NCBI GenBank assembly: GCA_003963225.1
Contig: RXKB01000016.1
Location: 99,291 to 163,290, forward strand
Reading direction: 5' to 3'
From: Candidatus Babelota bacterium
GTDB taxonomy: Bacteria > Babelota > Babeliae > Babelales > Vermiphilaceae
Length of the DNA stretch: 64,000 bases
A model generated the notes under the pieces. It saw nothing but the letters and a program-made list of their open reading frames with translations. It did no database searches and was not told where the DNA came from. Positions 19,968 to 28,521 of this stretch are shown here, piece after piece. How positions within the stretch are numbered: position 1 is the first letter of the stretch; each line of letters starts with the position of its first letter. Position numbers and translations under genes: made by a program.

Positions 19968-20627
19968 ATGTCAAAAATAGGAAGAAAGCCTATTGCGATA
20001 AATGGTATTGCAGTGAACATAGAAGGTCAGCATGTTTTTTACAAGGGACCTAAGAGCGCTGATGTTTATATTTTACCAGACACGTTAAAAGCTACTGTTG
20101 AAAGTAATCAGCTTTTAATTGGGATTAATGAGCAAGCTTTTCATCCCAAGAGTGACCGTTCGCTTAATTGTGTTTGGGGATTGCACCATGCGCTGTTAAA
20201 GAATAAATTGATGGGGGCTGTTAAAGATTTTGAAAAAAAAGTTAAAATAGTTGGCTTAGGTTGTAAAGCTGAGCTTGTTAATAAATCTATTATAAAAGAG
20301 CTTCCTAATAAAAAATATGCAATTGATAAAGATAAGAAAACAATGAGTGTCTTGCTTGTGGGTGATAAACAATCGTCTGCAGAGAAAGGACTTTTGTTTA
20401 CCTTAGGCAAAAGTCATTTGTTTTATTTTGGTCTGCCGACGAGTGTTGCTGTGGAAATAGATAAATCTGGGCAAAATCTTGTTTTTAAATCAATTGATCC
20501 AGTTTTGTTAGGTCTTTGCGTTAGTAAGGTGAAGCAATTGCGCAAGCCTGAGCCGTACAAAGGTACTGGTATTCGTGAAGAAAATGAAGTTGTCCGTCGT
20601 AAAGCAGGTAAAACAAAAGCTGGCTAA
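19968..20627 (+). CDS. rplF: 50S ribosomal protein uL6 with an internal insertion
   Basis: 219 residues, about 40 longer than the usual 175-180. MSKIGRKPIAINGIAVNIEG and the C-terminal LRKPEPYKGTGIREENE are typical. Roughly residues 106-140 (starting SIIKELPNKKYAIDKDKK) are extra compared with ordinary uL6, where the second alpha/beta repeat continues directly. Identity is secure from position and ends. Confidence 0.93.
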   Translation: MSKIGRKPIAINGIAVNIEGQHVFYKGPKSADVYILPDTLKATVESNQLLIGINEQAFHPKSDRSLNCVWGLHHALLKNKLMGAVKDFEKKVKIVGLGCKAELVNKSIIKELPNKKYAIDKDKKTMSVLLVGDKQSSAEKGLLFTLGKSHLFYFGLPTSVAVEIDKSGQNLVFKSIDPVLLGLCVSKVKQLRKPEPYKGTGIREENEVVRRKAGKTKAG

Positions 20628-20650
20628 TTTTTTAGTAAGGTGTTATTGGT

Positions 20651-21010
20651 ATGGCAAGCAGTAAAAAAGATTTAATAAGAAAAAAAAGAAGAAAATTACG
20701 TGTTAGAGGTACTTATGGACTGGGCGATCAAACAAAGCCCAGGATTTCAGTTTTTAGAAGTCTTAAACATATGTACGCGCAAATTATAGATGATGTAAGG
20801 GGAGTTACTATTGTAAGTTGCTCTACTTTGTCTTTAGATAAGGTTTCAGGAGATAAAAAGGCTCAGGCGTATTTAGTAGGAAAAGAGCTTGCTAGGCTAG
20901 CTCAGGCAAAAGGTGTACAAAAAGCTTTTTTGGATAGAGGGAGCTCTCGTTATTTAGGGCGAGTTGCTTCGTTGGCTGAAGGCTTACGTGAGGGTGGTAT
21001 TATTATTTAA
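20651..21010 (+). CDS. rplR: 50S ribosomal protein uL18
   Basis: 119 residues. RKKRRKLRVRGTYG, KPRISVFRSLKHMYAQIIDD and FLDRGSSRYLGRV identify this 5S rRNA binder. Standard order between rplF and rpsE; 67 bases separate it from rpsE. Confidence 0.96.
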   Translation: MASSKKDLIRKKRRKLRVRGTYGLGDQTKPRISVFRSLKHMYAQIIDDVRGVTIVSCSTLSLDKVSGDKKAQAYLVGKELARLAQAKGVQKAFLDRGSSRYLGRVASLAEGLREGGIII

Positions 21011-21077
21011 ATGGAAGCTTTCAAATAATTACAGCGCATAGCTCCCATATTGATCATATTATTAGGACGCAATTTCA

Positions 21078-21644
21078 ATGACAGTAACAAAGCAAAAAAA
21101 TCTTTATAAAGAAGAAAAAAATCGTGATCAGCTTGTTAATAATAACAAAGAAAAAAATTTTATTGATTTTGTAATTAACGTGCGTAGAGTTGTGAAGGTT
21201 ACAAAAGGCGGGAAGCGTTTTGCTTTTTCAGCTTTTGTTGTTTCAGGTGATGGACAAGGCAAGGTTGGATTTGCTTTAGGTAAAAGTAGAGAAGTTTCTT
21301 TGGCTATAGCAAAAGCGACAAGTAGAGCACGTAAAGATATGGTGTTTTTTCCCTTACGTGGAGCGACAGTGCCATATGCAGTTGTAGGGACTCATGGAGC
21401 GTGTAAGGTGCTTGTTAGGCCGGCATCTAAAGGTACTGGTAATATTGCAGGTGGTGCTGTTCGGGCAATTATGAGGGCTTTAGGTGTACATGATGTGCTT
21501 ACAAAAGCTTTTGGATCTTCAAATGGGCAAAATGTGGCTAAAGCAACGCTAAATGCACTTGCTAAATTGAGATCAGCGGTTCATATGGCGAAAATGCGTG
21601 ATATGAAGGTAAAGCAAATGATTAAAGGTGAAGACAATGTTTAA
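21078..21644 (+). CDS. rpsE: 30S ribosomal protein uS5
   Basis: 188 residues. VRRVVKVTKGGKRFAFSAFV and DGQGKVGFALGKSREV are diagnostic, followed by PASKGTGNIAGGAVRAIM. The first 30 residues form a charged extension rich in Lys, Glu and Asn. It overlaps rplO by eight bases; rpmD, normally between them, is absent. Confidence 0.97.
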   Translation: MTVTKQKNLYKEEKNRDQLVNNNKEKNFIDFVINVRRVVKVTKGGKRFAFSAFVVSGDGQGKVGFALGKSREVSLAIAKATSRARKDMVFFPLRGATVPYAVVGTHGACKVLVRPASKGTGNIAGGAVRAIMRALGVHDVLTKAFGSSNGQNVAKATLNALAKLRSAVHMAKMRDMKVKQMIKGEDNV

Positions 21645-22092
21645 ATTAAATGAAATTATACGTTTGGTTAAAAAAAGAAAAAGAGTTGCTCGCGGTGGTA
21701 GTAGAGGGGGGCAGGCGGGTAGAGGTGGCAAGGGCCAAACAGCACGTTCTGGGGGGTCTATTAAACCAGGGTTTGAAGGGGGGCAGATGCCTTTGCACAG
21801 GCGTTTGCCAAAAAGAGGGTTTAACAATAAAGCATTTGGCGTAATAACAAAAATTATTAATATAGCTGATTTAGAGCGTGCGTTTAACCAAAATGATGTT
21901 GTTGATAGTTTGGTGTTGCATCAAAAAAAAATAATCAAAACTAATAGAAATATTGTTACTAGGTTAAAGTTGCTTGGTGATGGTCTATTGACAAAAAAAT
22001 TACATGTAATTGTTGATGGATGTAGTGCAGCTGCAAGATTGGCAATAGAAAAAGTTGGTGGCACAATTACCGTGCAGGGAAAAAAGGAGTAA
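21637..22092 (+). CDS. rplO: 50S ribosomal protein uL15
   Basis: 151 residues from ATG 21637, which begins inside the rpsE end with AAAGGTG upstream. GGSRGGQAGRGGKGQTARSG and GFEGGQMPLHRRLPKRGFNN identify uL15. A GTG in frame at 21628 adds three residues and is less likely. It directly follows rpsE without rpmD. Confidence 0.95.
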   Translation: MFKLNEIIRLVKKRKRVARGGSRGGQAGRGGKGQTARSGGSIKPGFEGGQMPLHRRLPKRGFNNKAFGVITKIINIADLERAFNQNDVVDSLVLHQKKIIKTNRNIVTRLKLLGDGLLTKKLHVIVDGCSAAARLAIEKVGGTITVQGKKE

Positions 22093-22095
22093 ATA

Positions 22096-23427
22096 GTGAT
22101 ACTGCTTAAAAATTTTATTAATATGTTTTTTATACCAGAATTGCGTAAACGACTGTTTTTTACCGTTGGCATTGTTTTGGTTATTCAAAGACTAGGTAAT
22201 TATATTCCCATTATAGGAATTGATATTGAGCAGTTAAAATATTTAATGAGTCAGCCGTCTGCATTAGGTGGTATATTTTCCTATTTTGACCTTGTTTCTG
22301 GCGGTAATTTAAGACAATGTACCTTATTTGCTTTGGGAATTCAGCCATATATTACGGCAAGCATTGTAATGCAGATTCTTACTCTCTCTGTGCCCTCATT
22401 AGAGGTTATGGTTAAAGAAGGGGAATACGGTAGAAAAAAAGTAAATCAATATACTCGTTACTTAGCTTTATTAGTAAGTATTATACAGGGTATTGGATTT
22501 GCTTTTCTTGTAGAGCGCTATAATTTGGTAATAGATCCTGGTTGGTCTTTTAGATTTTTCTTTTTATTGTCGTTGATGGTTGGGTCGTTTTTTGTTATGT
22601 GGCTTGGCGAGCAAATATCATTGTTTGGCATTGGTAATGGTAGTTCAATGATTATTTTTGCTGGTATAGTCTCACGCTTTCCAGACGATGTGTTAAAAAC
22701 TATTGGTGCTGTTTATGAAGGTTATATAAGTCTTTTTGTGGCTATTCTTTTGTTTTTAATTATTGGTGCTATAGCTTCATGTATAGTGTTTTTAGAAAAA
22801 GGTGAGCGTAAGGTCCCTGTTCAATATTCAAGACGAATGGTCGGAAATCGTATTTTTGCTGGTCAAAGTACTTATATACCGTTTAAAATAAATACTGTTG
22901 GTGTTATGCCTGTTATATTAGCATCTGTTATGGTTAGTATACCTTTGTATATTTCCTCATTTTTGGCTGGATATTTTGATCTTTTTAAATGGTTGTCTGA
23001 AAGTTTAGTGCCGGGTGGATTATTGCATAGTGTGCTTACTTTTTTAGCTATTATTGCATTTACTTTTATTTATACTGCTTTGCAATTTAATCCTGAAGAA
23101 TTGGCAGATAATATAAAGCGTGGTGGTGGATTCATACCTGGATTGCGGCCTGGAAGGCGTACGGCTGATTTTTTTAATTATATTTTGACACGTATAGGCT
23201 TAGCCGGTGCGGTATATCTTGGTTTTTTAGCTTTGTTGCCTAATATTATTAGGGTTTTGTTACAAATTCCTTTTTATTTAACCGGTATTTTAAGTGGGAC
23301 AGCATTGTTAATTGCTGTTGGGGTCGCTATGGATACTGCGGCTCAAATTGAATCTTATCTTATTGAAAATAGGTATGAAGGATTTTTAAAGTCAAATAGA
23401 TTTAAAGGTAGATCGATTCAGCAGTAA
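22096..23427 (+). CDS. secY: Protein translocase channel subunit SecY
   Basis: 443 residues with about ten membrane segments, starting at GTG three bases after rplO. FSYFDLVSGGNLRQCTLFALGI forms the plug region; I quote LVSGGNLRQCTLFALGI as landmark. The cytosolic loop GERKVPVQYSRRMVG and NIKRGGGFIPGLRPGRRTA are also conserved. SecY is the Sec channel that would export the many signal-peptide proteins in this window. adk, often next, is absent. Confidence 0.97.
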   Translation: MILLKNFINMFFIPELRKRLFFTVGIVLVIQRLGNYIPIIGIDIEQLKYLMSQPSALGGIFSYFDLVSGGNLRQCTLFALGIQPYITASIVMQILTLSVPSLEVMVKEGEYGRKKVNQYTRYLALLVSIIQGIGFAFLVERYNLVIDPGWSFRFFFLLSLMVGSFFVMWLGEQISLFGIGNGSSMIIFAGIVSRFPDDVLKTIGAVYEGYISLFVAILLFLIIGAIASCIVFLEKGERKVPVQYSRRMVGNRIFAGQSTYIPFKINTVGVMPVILASVMVSIPLYISSFLAGYFDLFKWLSESLVPGGLLHSVLTFLAIIAFTFIYTALQFNPEELADNIKRGGGFIPGLRPGRRTADFFNYILTRIGLAGAVYLGFLALLPNIIRVLLQIPFYLTGILSGTALLIAVGVAMDTAAQIESYLIENRYEGFLKSNRFKGRSIQQ

Positions 23428-23567
23428 TAATTTTAAAAAATAGAAAAAGTAGATTTTGTTTTTCAGTGTGATAAAATCATACTATTATGTCAAAAAAGAT
23501 ATAATGTTTTATCAAAAACTATATTATTTAAAAAGTACACTAATATTCTGTAAATGTATGCGAGCGC
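23428..23567 (+). promoter_or_regulatory. AT-rich gap between secY and map with a possible -10 element
   Basis: The 140-base gap is wide for this tightly packed block. A TATAAT occurs at 23500-23505, 63 bases before map, but I see no good -35 at the right spacing. It may carry an internal promoter for map-infA-rpmJ and later genes. This is weak evidence. Confidence 0.25.
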
Positions 23568-24323
23568 ATGGTTAAGATTAAAAATAAAGTAGCTATACAA
23601 AAAATGAAAAACTCTGGCAAGATGCTAGCAAGTTTGTTTGATCAGTTAAGTTCTCTGATTGTCATTGGTATGACAACCGCAGATATAGATCGCTGGATTG
23701 AAAAGCAACTAGAGCAGAAGGGGATGGTGTCTCAAACCAAGGGATATTATGGTTATCGTCACGTAAGTTGTATAGCTGTGAATGATGAGGTTGTACATGG
23801 TGTGCCACATGATCGTTCGGTTTTAAAAAATGGTGATATAGTTAAAGTGGATGTTTGTGCTTCGTTTAAAGGATATTGTGCGGATATGGCGCGCCCTTTT
23901 TTACTTGGTGATGTTAGCCCTGAAGCGATGAAATTAGTGTCTGTTGCTCAGGTAGCGCTTGATAAAGGAATTAGTCAGGCGATTGTAGAAAATAGACTGG
24001 GTGATATTTCGTCGGCAGTGCAATATGAAGTGGAAAAAAATGGTTTTGGTATTGTAAGAGATTTTGCAGGTCATGGTATTGGTAGCTCTATGCATGAAGC
24101 GCCAAATATTCCTAATTATGGTATTGCTGGTAAAGGTCTAAAATTAATGGCAGGCATGGCTTTTGCTATTGAACCTATGATTACTCAAGGTTCGTATAAA
24201 GTTAAAATTGACAAACAAGATGGATGGACTGTTAGGACTGCTGATGGTCTATTAGCTGCTCATGTTGAGGATACTGTGCTTGTTTTAGATGATGGTCCTT
24301 TTATTACTACACGAAATGTATAA
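23568..24323 (+). CDS. map: Methionine aminopeptidase, type I
   Basis: 251 residues. The M24 metal ligands are visible: Asp in VKVDVCASFKGYCADMARPF (both Asp), His in GHGIGSSMHEAPNI, Glu in FAIEPM and Glu in HVEDTVLV. The YYGYRHVSCIAVNDEVVHG segment is characteristic of type I enzymes. It removes initiator methionine from nascent proteins. Conventional spc placement before infA. Confidence 0.96.
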   Translation: MVKIKNKVAIQKMKNSGKMLASLFDQLSSLIVIGMTTADIDRWIEKQLEQKGMVSQTKGYYGYRHVSCIAVNDEVVHGVPHDRSVLKNGDIVKVDVCASFKGYCADMARPFLLGDVSPEAMKLVSVAQVALDKGISQAIVENRLGDISSAVQYEVEKNGFGIVRDFAGHGIGSSMHEAPNIPNYGIAGKGLKLMAGMAFAIEPMITQGSYKVKIDKQDGWTVRTADGLLAAHVEDTVLVLDDGPFITTRNV

Positions 24324-24355
24324 CTACAAATTAAAATAATCTTAATGAGCGTAGT

Positions 24356-24577
24356 ATGAAAAAAAATGATATAATAAAATTAGATGGTATTGTAAAAGAA
24401 GCGTTGCCTAATGCTATGTTTCGCGTTGCAGTTGAAGGAGGCCATGAAATATTGGCTCATGTTTCAGGCAAAATGAGAATGTTTTATATTCGTTTGTTGC
24501 CTGGGGATAAGGTGGCGTTAGAACTTTCGCCTTACGACCTGACGCGTGGTAGAATTGTTTTGAGATACAAAGAATAA
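24356..24577 (+). CDS. infA: Translation initiation factor IF-1
   Basis: 73 residues, full length. An OB-fold protein: [38 protein letters not shown] and [14 protein letters not shown]. It binds the ribosomal A site during initiation. Between map and rpmJ as in many spc operons. Confidence 0.96.
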   Translation: MKKNDIIKLDGIVKEALPNAMFRVAVEGGHEILAHVSGKMRMFYIRLLPGDKVALELSPYDLTRGRIVLRYKE

Positions 24578-24608
24578 ATGATAAAGTAACCTGTACTAGG
24601 ACGCGTAA

Positions 24609-24725
24609 ATGAAAGTAAAAACATCAGTTAAAAAGATATGCAATGACTGTCGCATTATCAAACGTAAAGGGGTTGTGCGTGTTGTATGTCAGAAAGAACC
24701 TAAACATAAACAACGTCAAGGGTAA
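24609..24725 (+). CDS. rpmJ: 50S ribosomal protein bL36
   Basis: A 38-residue protein: [20 protein letters not shown], then [18 protein letters not shown]. It retains the three Cys and one His of the zinc-binding L36 type. The small size hides it from simple length cut-offs. The start ATG at 24609 follows AGGACGCGTAA, and the stop is five bases before rpsM. Confidence 0.96.
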   Translation: MKVKTSVKKICNDCRIIKRKGVVRVVCQKEPKHKQRQG

Positions 24726-24730
24726 AAAGT

Positions 24731-25114
24731 ATGGTAAGAATAGAAGGTGTTCCGTTACCGCAAACAAAGCGTATTGAATATGGGCTAACCTATGTTTATG
24801 GTGTTGGGCTTAAAACTGCTCAAGATATTCTTAAAAAATTGGGAATAAGTTTTGATAAGCGTGTAAAAGATTTGACTGACGAAGAAGCTTCATCTATACA
24901 AAAAGAAATTTCCAATTATTATAAAGTTGAAGGCGAATTACGAAAAGAAATAGCTCTTAACGTGCGTCGCTTGCAAGAAATAGGTTCCTACAGGGGTTTA
25001 AGGCATAAAAAAGGTCTGCCTGTTCGAGGTCAACGTACTAAAACTAATGCGCGAACTCGAAAAGGACCTAAAAAGGCTCCAGTGGCATTGAATAAAAAAG
25101 TAACTAAAAAATAG
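24731..25114 (+). CDS. rpsM: 30S ribosomal protein uS13
   Basis: 127 residues. [20 protein letters not shown], the helix-turn region [13 protein letters not shown] and the basic [20 protein letters not shown] tail identify uS13, which contacts the P-site tRNA and 50S bridges. First gene of the alpha segment. Confidence 0.97.
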   Translation: MVRIEGVPLPQTKRIEYGLTYVYGVGLKTAQDILKKLGISFDKRVKDLTDEEASSIQKEISNYYKVEGELRKEIALNVRRLQEIGSYRGLRHKKGLPVRGQRTKTNARTRKGPKKAPVALNKKVTKK

Positions 25115-25163
25115 TTATTAGCCATTTTTGTTAATTGCTTTTTAATTGTTTATAAAGGATAGA

Positions 25164-25550
25164 ATGGCCTACAAGAAAAAAAACAAAAAATCAAAAGTAA
25201 AAGTAGATACAGTTGTTGCACATGTACGATCAACTTTTAACAATACGATGGTTTCTATAACAACTCTTGAGGGAGATGTGTTAATGCAATCTAGTGCCGG
25301 TCGTTTAGGATTTAAAGGTTCAAGAAAGGGCACTCCTTTTGCAGGTTCGCAAATCGGTAATTTGATGCTTAAGGAGGTTAAAGCCAATCATAATGCTAAG
25401 AACGTTGAAGTTCGTAAGCAAGGCCCTGGATCTGGGTGTGACTCTTTTATTAGAGCTTTACACACATCTGGGTTGCGCGTAACGGTTATTAGCGACGTTA
25501 CTCCTTTAGCTCATAATGGTCCTCGCCCACCTAAAAAGCGTCGTGTGTAA
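25164..25550 (+). CDS. rpsK: 30S ribosomal protein uS11
   Basis: 128 residues from the ATG at 25164, preceded by AAAGGAT. HVRSTFNNTMVSITTLEGD, SSAGRLGFKGSRKGTPFA and the tail DVTPLAHNGPRPPKKRRV are canonical. An upstream start at 25146 adds six residues and would use the Shine-Dalgarno sequence as coding. Confidence 0.97.
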   Translation: MAYKKKNKKSKVKVDTVVAHVRSTFNNTMVSITTLEGDVLMQSSAGRLGFKGSRKGTPFAGSQIGNLMLKEVKANHNAKNVEVRKQGPGSGCDSFIRALHTSGLRVTVISDVTPLAHNGPRPPKKRRV

Positions 25551-25588
25551 TAAAGATAATCAACGTATTGTTTTAAATGTGAGTTATT

Positions 25589-26152
25589 ATGGATAAAAAA
25601 CTAGCTCCTGGAATTGAGCGTAAAAGAGAAAAAACAGACACCAAGCCTTCTGGTAAAAAAATGTCTGAATATGGTAAGCAGTTACAAGAAAAACAAAAAG
25701 TAAAGCATATGTATGGCATGCTCGAGAGGCAGTTTAGGCGTTTTTTTACTATGGCTATTAAACAACGCGAAGGTGCAACGGGTGAAAATTTATTAAGTTT
25801 GCTTGAGCGGCGCCTTGACAATGTAATATTCAGGTTAAAAATGGCTAAAAGTAGAGCTCAAGCTCGACAAATGGTTGTACATGGGCATGTACAAGTAAAT
25901 GGTCGAACAGTTGGAGTTCCGTCTTTTTTAGTAGCAGTGGGCGATATTGTTTCATTGCATCCAACATTACATGAAAATAAAGATTTTATGGAACGTGTTG
26001 TTGATCGTAGAATGAAAATGGGAATAAAGGTCCCTGATTGGCTTGAGTTAGATAAAAAGCAGTATGTAGGACAAATATTACGTGTGCCTATAAAAGCTGA
26101 TATTCAAGTGCCTATTGAAGAGCATTTAATTGTTGAGTTGTATTCAAAATAA
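25589..26152 (+). CDS. rpsD: 30S ribosomal protein uS4, N-terminally short
   Basis: 187 residues. The core LSEYG-like KMSEYGKQLQEKQKVKHMYG, LERQFRRFF and the S4 RNA-binding domain ARQMVVHGHVQVNGRTVGVP are clear. Compared with typical S4 of about 200-208 residues, the first 25-30 residues (GPxC...C zinc or basic segment) are missing. The frame has a stop (TGA) shortly upstream, so it cannot be extended. Confidence 0.95.
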   Translation: MDKKLAPGIERKREKTDTKPSGKKMSEYGKQLQEKQKVKHMYGMLERQFRRFFTMAIKQREGATGENLLSLLERRLDNVIFRLKMAKSRAQARQMVVHGHVQVNGRTVGVPSFLVAVGDIVSLHPTLHENKDFMERVVDRRMKMGIKVPDWLELDKKQYVGQILRVPIKADIQVPIEEHLIVELYSK

Positions 26153-26216
26153 CATATAAGCTACGCATATTTGTTAATAGCGAAGATAAGTTTTGGAAAG
26201 ATGCGTAGGAGGTTTA

Positions 26217-27284
26217 ATGAGTAAGATATATAGACCGTTAACTATACCCAATCTTGTATGGGATAAAGCATCATTAACTCAAACCTATGGTGAGTTAGTT
26301 GTGCAGCCTTTGGAGCCTGGTTTTGGCATAACATTAGGCAATGCATTAAGACGCGTGCTTTTAGGGGGAATTGAAGGAGCTGCGGTTACTTCATATACTT
26401 GCAAAGGTATTAATAACGAATTTACGGTTATTCCGGGATTTATCGAAGATGCTATGCAATTATCCCTTAATATTAAAAGTATAATTGTTACAACTAAAGA
26501 TGGTAGGCCTGGTACTATGCGTTTGTATAAAAAAGGACCAGGGCCGGTTACTGTTGGGGACATTCAAGCTGATGAGCATCTTGAGCTTATCAATAAAGAT
26601 TTTCTTTTAGCTCATATAGCGCAGGATGGCGAATGTGATATGCAGTTTTTTGTAGAGCCTGGGCGTGGATATCATGTTGCAAAATGGCCTTTAGAAAAAG
26701 CATATCAAGAAGATGGCCGTATATATCTTGATGCGTTGTTTTCTCCTATAACCAAAGTAATGTTTGATGTTGAAAAAACGCGTGTTGGAGAAGCTATAGA
26801 TTTTGATCGTCTTATTTTGCGTGTGCATACAGATGGATCAATTAATCCGTTCGATGCAGTGCATTATGCAGTTTCTGTGTTGCGCACTCAGTTAGAGCAT
26901 TTTTTATATGCAGCAGAGATACCATTTAATACTATTTCGCAGGTGGTAAATCCAGCAATAGATAAAAAACTTGAACTTGAAGTTAGTAGTGTCATTGCTC
27001 ATGGTAATGATATAAAAGATCTTCCTGTTGAATTGCTTCTTAAATCAATTGATGAGTTAGAGCTTTCTGCTCGTGCGCATAATTGTCTTAAAAATAACGG
27101 CATTTATAAATTAGTTGATTTAGTCAATTTAAGTGAAGATGATTTGCTGACTATTAAAAACTTTGGTGATAAATCACTTAATGAAGTTAAAAGTAGTGTT
27201 AAGTCTTTGGGTCTTTCTTTCGGTATGAATATTAAAAAAGAAGACTTGGAAGCAATGCTTCTTAAAAAAGATGATTTGCAATAA
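26217..27284 (+). CDS. rpoA: DNA-directed RNA polymerase subunit alpha
   Basis: 355 residues from ATG 26217, preceded by a perfect AGGAGG. The N-terminal dimerisation domain includes EPGFGITLGNALRRVLLGG. The C-terminal domain from about residue 265 includes LLKSIDELELSARAHNCLKN and LLTIKNFGDKSLNEVKSSV, the DNA/activator-binding helices. A start at 26193 is in frame but lacks family support. Standard position between rpsD and rplQ. Confidence 0.97.
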   Translation: MSKIYRPLTIPNLVWDKASLTQTYGELVVQPLEPGFGITLGNALRRVLLGGIEGAAVTSYTCKGINNEFTVIPGFIEDAMQLSLNIKSIIVTTKDGRPGTMRLYKKGPGPVTVGDIQADEHLELINKDFLLAHIAQDGECDMQFFVEPGRGYHVAKWPLEKAYQEDGRIYLDALFSPITKVMFDVEKTRVGEAIDFDRLILRVHTDGSINPFDAVHYAVSVLRTQLEHFLYAAEIPFNTISQVVNPAIDKKLELEVSSVIAHGNDIKDLPVELLLKSIDELELSARAHNCLKNNGIYKLVDLVNLSEDDLLTIKNFGDKSLNEVKSSVKSLGLSFGMNIKKEDLEAMLLKKDDLQ

Positions 27285-27294
27285 GGATTAAACT

Positions 27295-27651
27295 ATGATG
27301 CATCAAAATGGTCGTAAAAAATTAAATATGAAATCGTCTCATCGCGTGGCAATGTTACGTAACCAGATGATTCACTTTATTCGTTATGGGGTGTTGACCA
27401 GTACCAAACCTCGTGTTAAAGAAGTACAACGATTAATAGAAAAAATAGTAACTATTGCACGTGTGGGCAATGAGTTTAACGCTCGTCGTCGTGTACATGC
27501 AATGTTGCCGTATGATAAAGAAGCTGTTATAAGCTTATTTAAGGATATTGCGCCAAAATATGTGCAACGTCCTGGTGGTTATACGCGTGTGCGTAATATA
27601 GGTCAACGCGTAAGTGATACGGCTCCTATTGCACGTCTTGAATGGGTGTAA
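27295..27651 (+). CDS. rplQ: 50S ribosomal protein bL17
   Basis: 118 residues. HQNGRKKLNMKSSHRVAMLR, the TSTKPRVKEVQRLIEKIVTI stretch and GGYTRVRNIGQRVSDTAPIA identify bL17. It closes the alpha segment 10 bases after rpoA. Confidence 0.97.
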   Translation: MMHQNGRKKLNMKSSHRVAMLRNQMIHFIRYGVLTSTKPRVKEVQRLIEKIVTIARVGNEFNARRRVHAMLPYDKEAVISLFKDIAPKYVQRPGGYTRVRNIGQRVSDTAPIARLEWV

Positions 27652-27668
27652 AGAGGTAAAAAGCTATA

Positions 27669-27893
27669 ATGAGTATCGAACAAAAAATTGAGGCTGCACT
27701 TGAACAAGTGCGGCCTTTTGTGTTACAACATGGTGGTAATATTACATTTGTAAAGTATGAAAACAGTACGGTTTATGTACAATTACACGGTGCATGCGTT
27801 GGCTGTCCAATTTCTTCGTACACTTTAAAAATGGGTGTTGAAAAAGCAATTAAAGAAGCAGTGCCTGAAGTGGTAGCAGTGGAAGAGCTGTAA
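27669..27893 (+). CDS. NifU C-terminal-domain (Nfu-type) iron-sulfur scaffold protein
   Basis: 74 residues forming a single Nfu domain. LEQVRPFVLQHGGNITFV and HGACVGCPISSYTLKMGVEK carry the conserved Cys-x-x-Cys that holds a bridging 4Fe-4S cluster, and AIKEAVPEV ends the domain. Stand-alone Nfu proteins deliver clusters to target enzymes. It follows rplQ by 17 bases, so it is probably co-transcribed with the ribosomal block, an uncommon neighbourhood. Confidence 0.9.
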   Translation: MSIEQKIEAALEQVRPFVLQHGGNITFVKYENSTVYVQLHGACVGCPISSYTLKMGVEKAIKEAVPEVVAVEEL

Positions 27894-27895
27894 AA

Positions 27896-28015
27896 ATGAG
27901 TAAATGTATTTTTTATGATTTTAAAATTACATATTCAACACTTTTTGCAGAGCAAATTGCGCAACAGATTGGTGCATTTGTGTATAATAATCCTAAGCAA
28001 AATGGTTTTAAGTAG
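27896..28015 (+). CDS. Possible 39-residue peptide or gene remnant after the Nfu gene
   Basis: An ATG two bases after the Nfu stop opens a 39-codon frame (MSKCIFYDFKITYSTLFAEQ at its start). Composition is protein-like, but I recognise no family. It may be a translated small protein, or the 5' stub of a deleted gene once co-transcribed with the ribosomal operon. Confidence 0.25.
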   Translation: MSKCIFYDFKITYSTLFAEQIAQQIGAFVYNNPKQNGFK

Positions 28016-28074
28016 TGGTTATAAATTTATTTTTGTGCTTTATTAAAAAAGATACTTACTAGGAATAAATAAAT

Positions 28075-28499
28075 ATGAAAATTGTTAGTCAAAATAGTTT
28101 TTATTATTGTTTTTAACCCTTGCATATGCCGTTTTAGTATGCAAAGATTCATTGTTAAATCGATTCTTGGTTACTAAATAAGATATTAAAACTATTATTA
28201 CCTCCTCAACTATTGCACGATACGTTGTTGATAGTAAGCAAATAATGGAATATCCACTAAATGATATTTTATTAAATGCTATTAATGAGCAAGTGCAAGC
28301 TTTTTGGCAGGAATATGAAGAAAAATGTACAGAAAACCAAGACAAAAAGTACTGTGCATTTGCGTTGCTAGCAACAAAACATCAGTTACACACAAGTACT
28401 ATCAAACAGAGCTCAGAAGAAAATGCGCGTAATTGTGCCTATATTATTTGGGGCTATGCGTTATTAATTATTCATTATCAGGTAGTACATTATATTTAA
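28075..28499 (+). pseudogene. Decayed small exported protein gene
   Basis: ATG 28075 begins MKIVSQNS, and a one-frame change at the following T-run then gives FLLLFLTLAYAVLVCKDS, together a convincing signal peptide. That second frame has a TAA at 28179-28181 and then stays open to 28499. It includes EYPLNDILLNAINEQVQAFW and a hydrophobic tail (AYIIWGYALLIIHYQVVHYI). A lone start at 28245 would give an 84-residue fragment lacking the export signal. One frameshift and one stop therefore separate it from an intact gene of about 140 codons. Function is unknown. Confidence 0.55.
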
Positions 28500-28521
28500 T
28501 AAGTAAGTAGGAGTATTTTTT

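Noticed and set aside
28085..28345. Minus-strand 86-codon frame
   Set aside because: It is antisense to the decayed exported gene, shows no ribosome-binding site and has a composition unlike neighbouring proteins.
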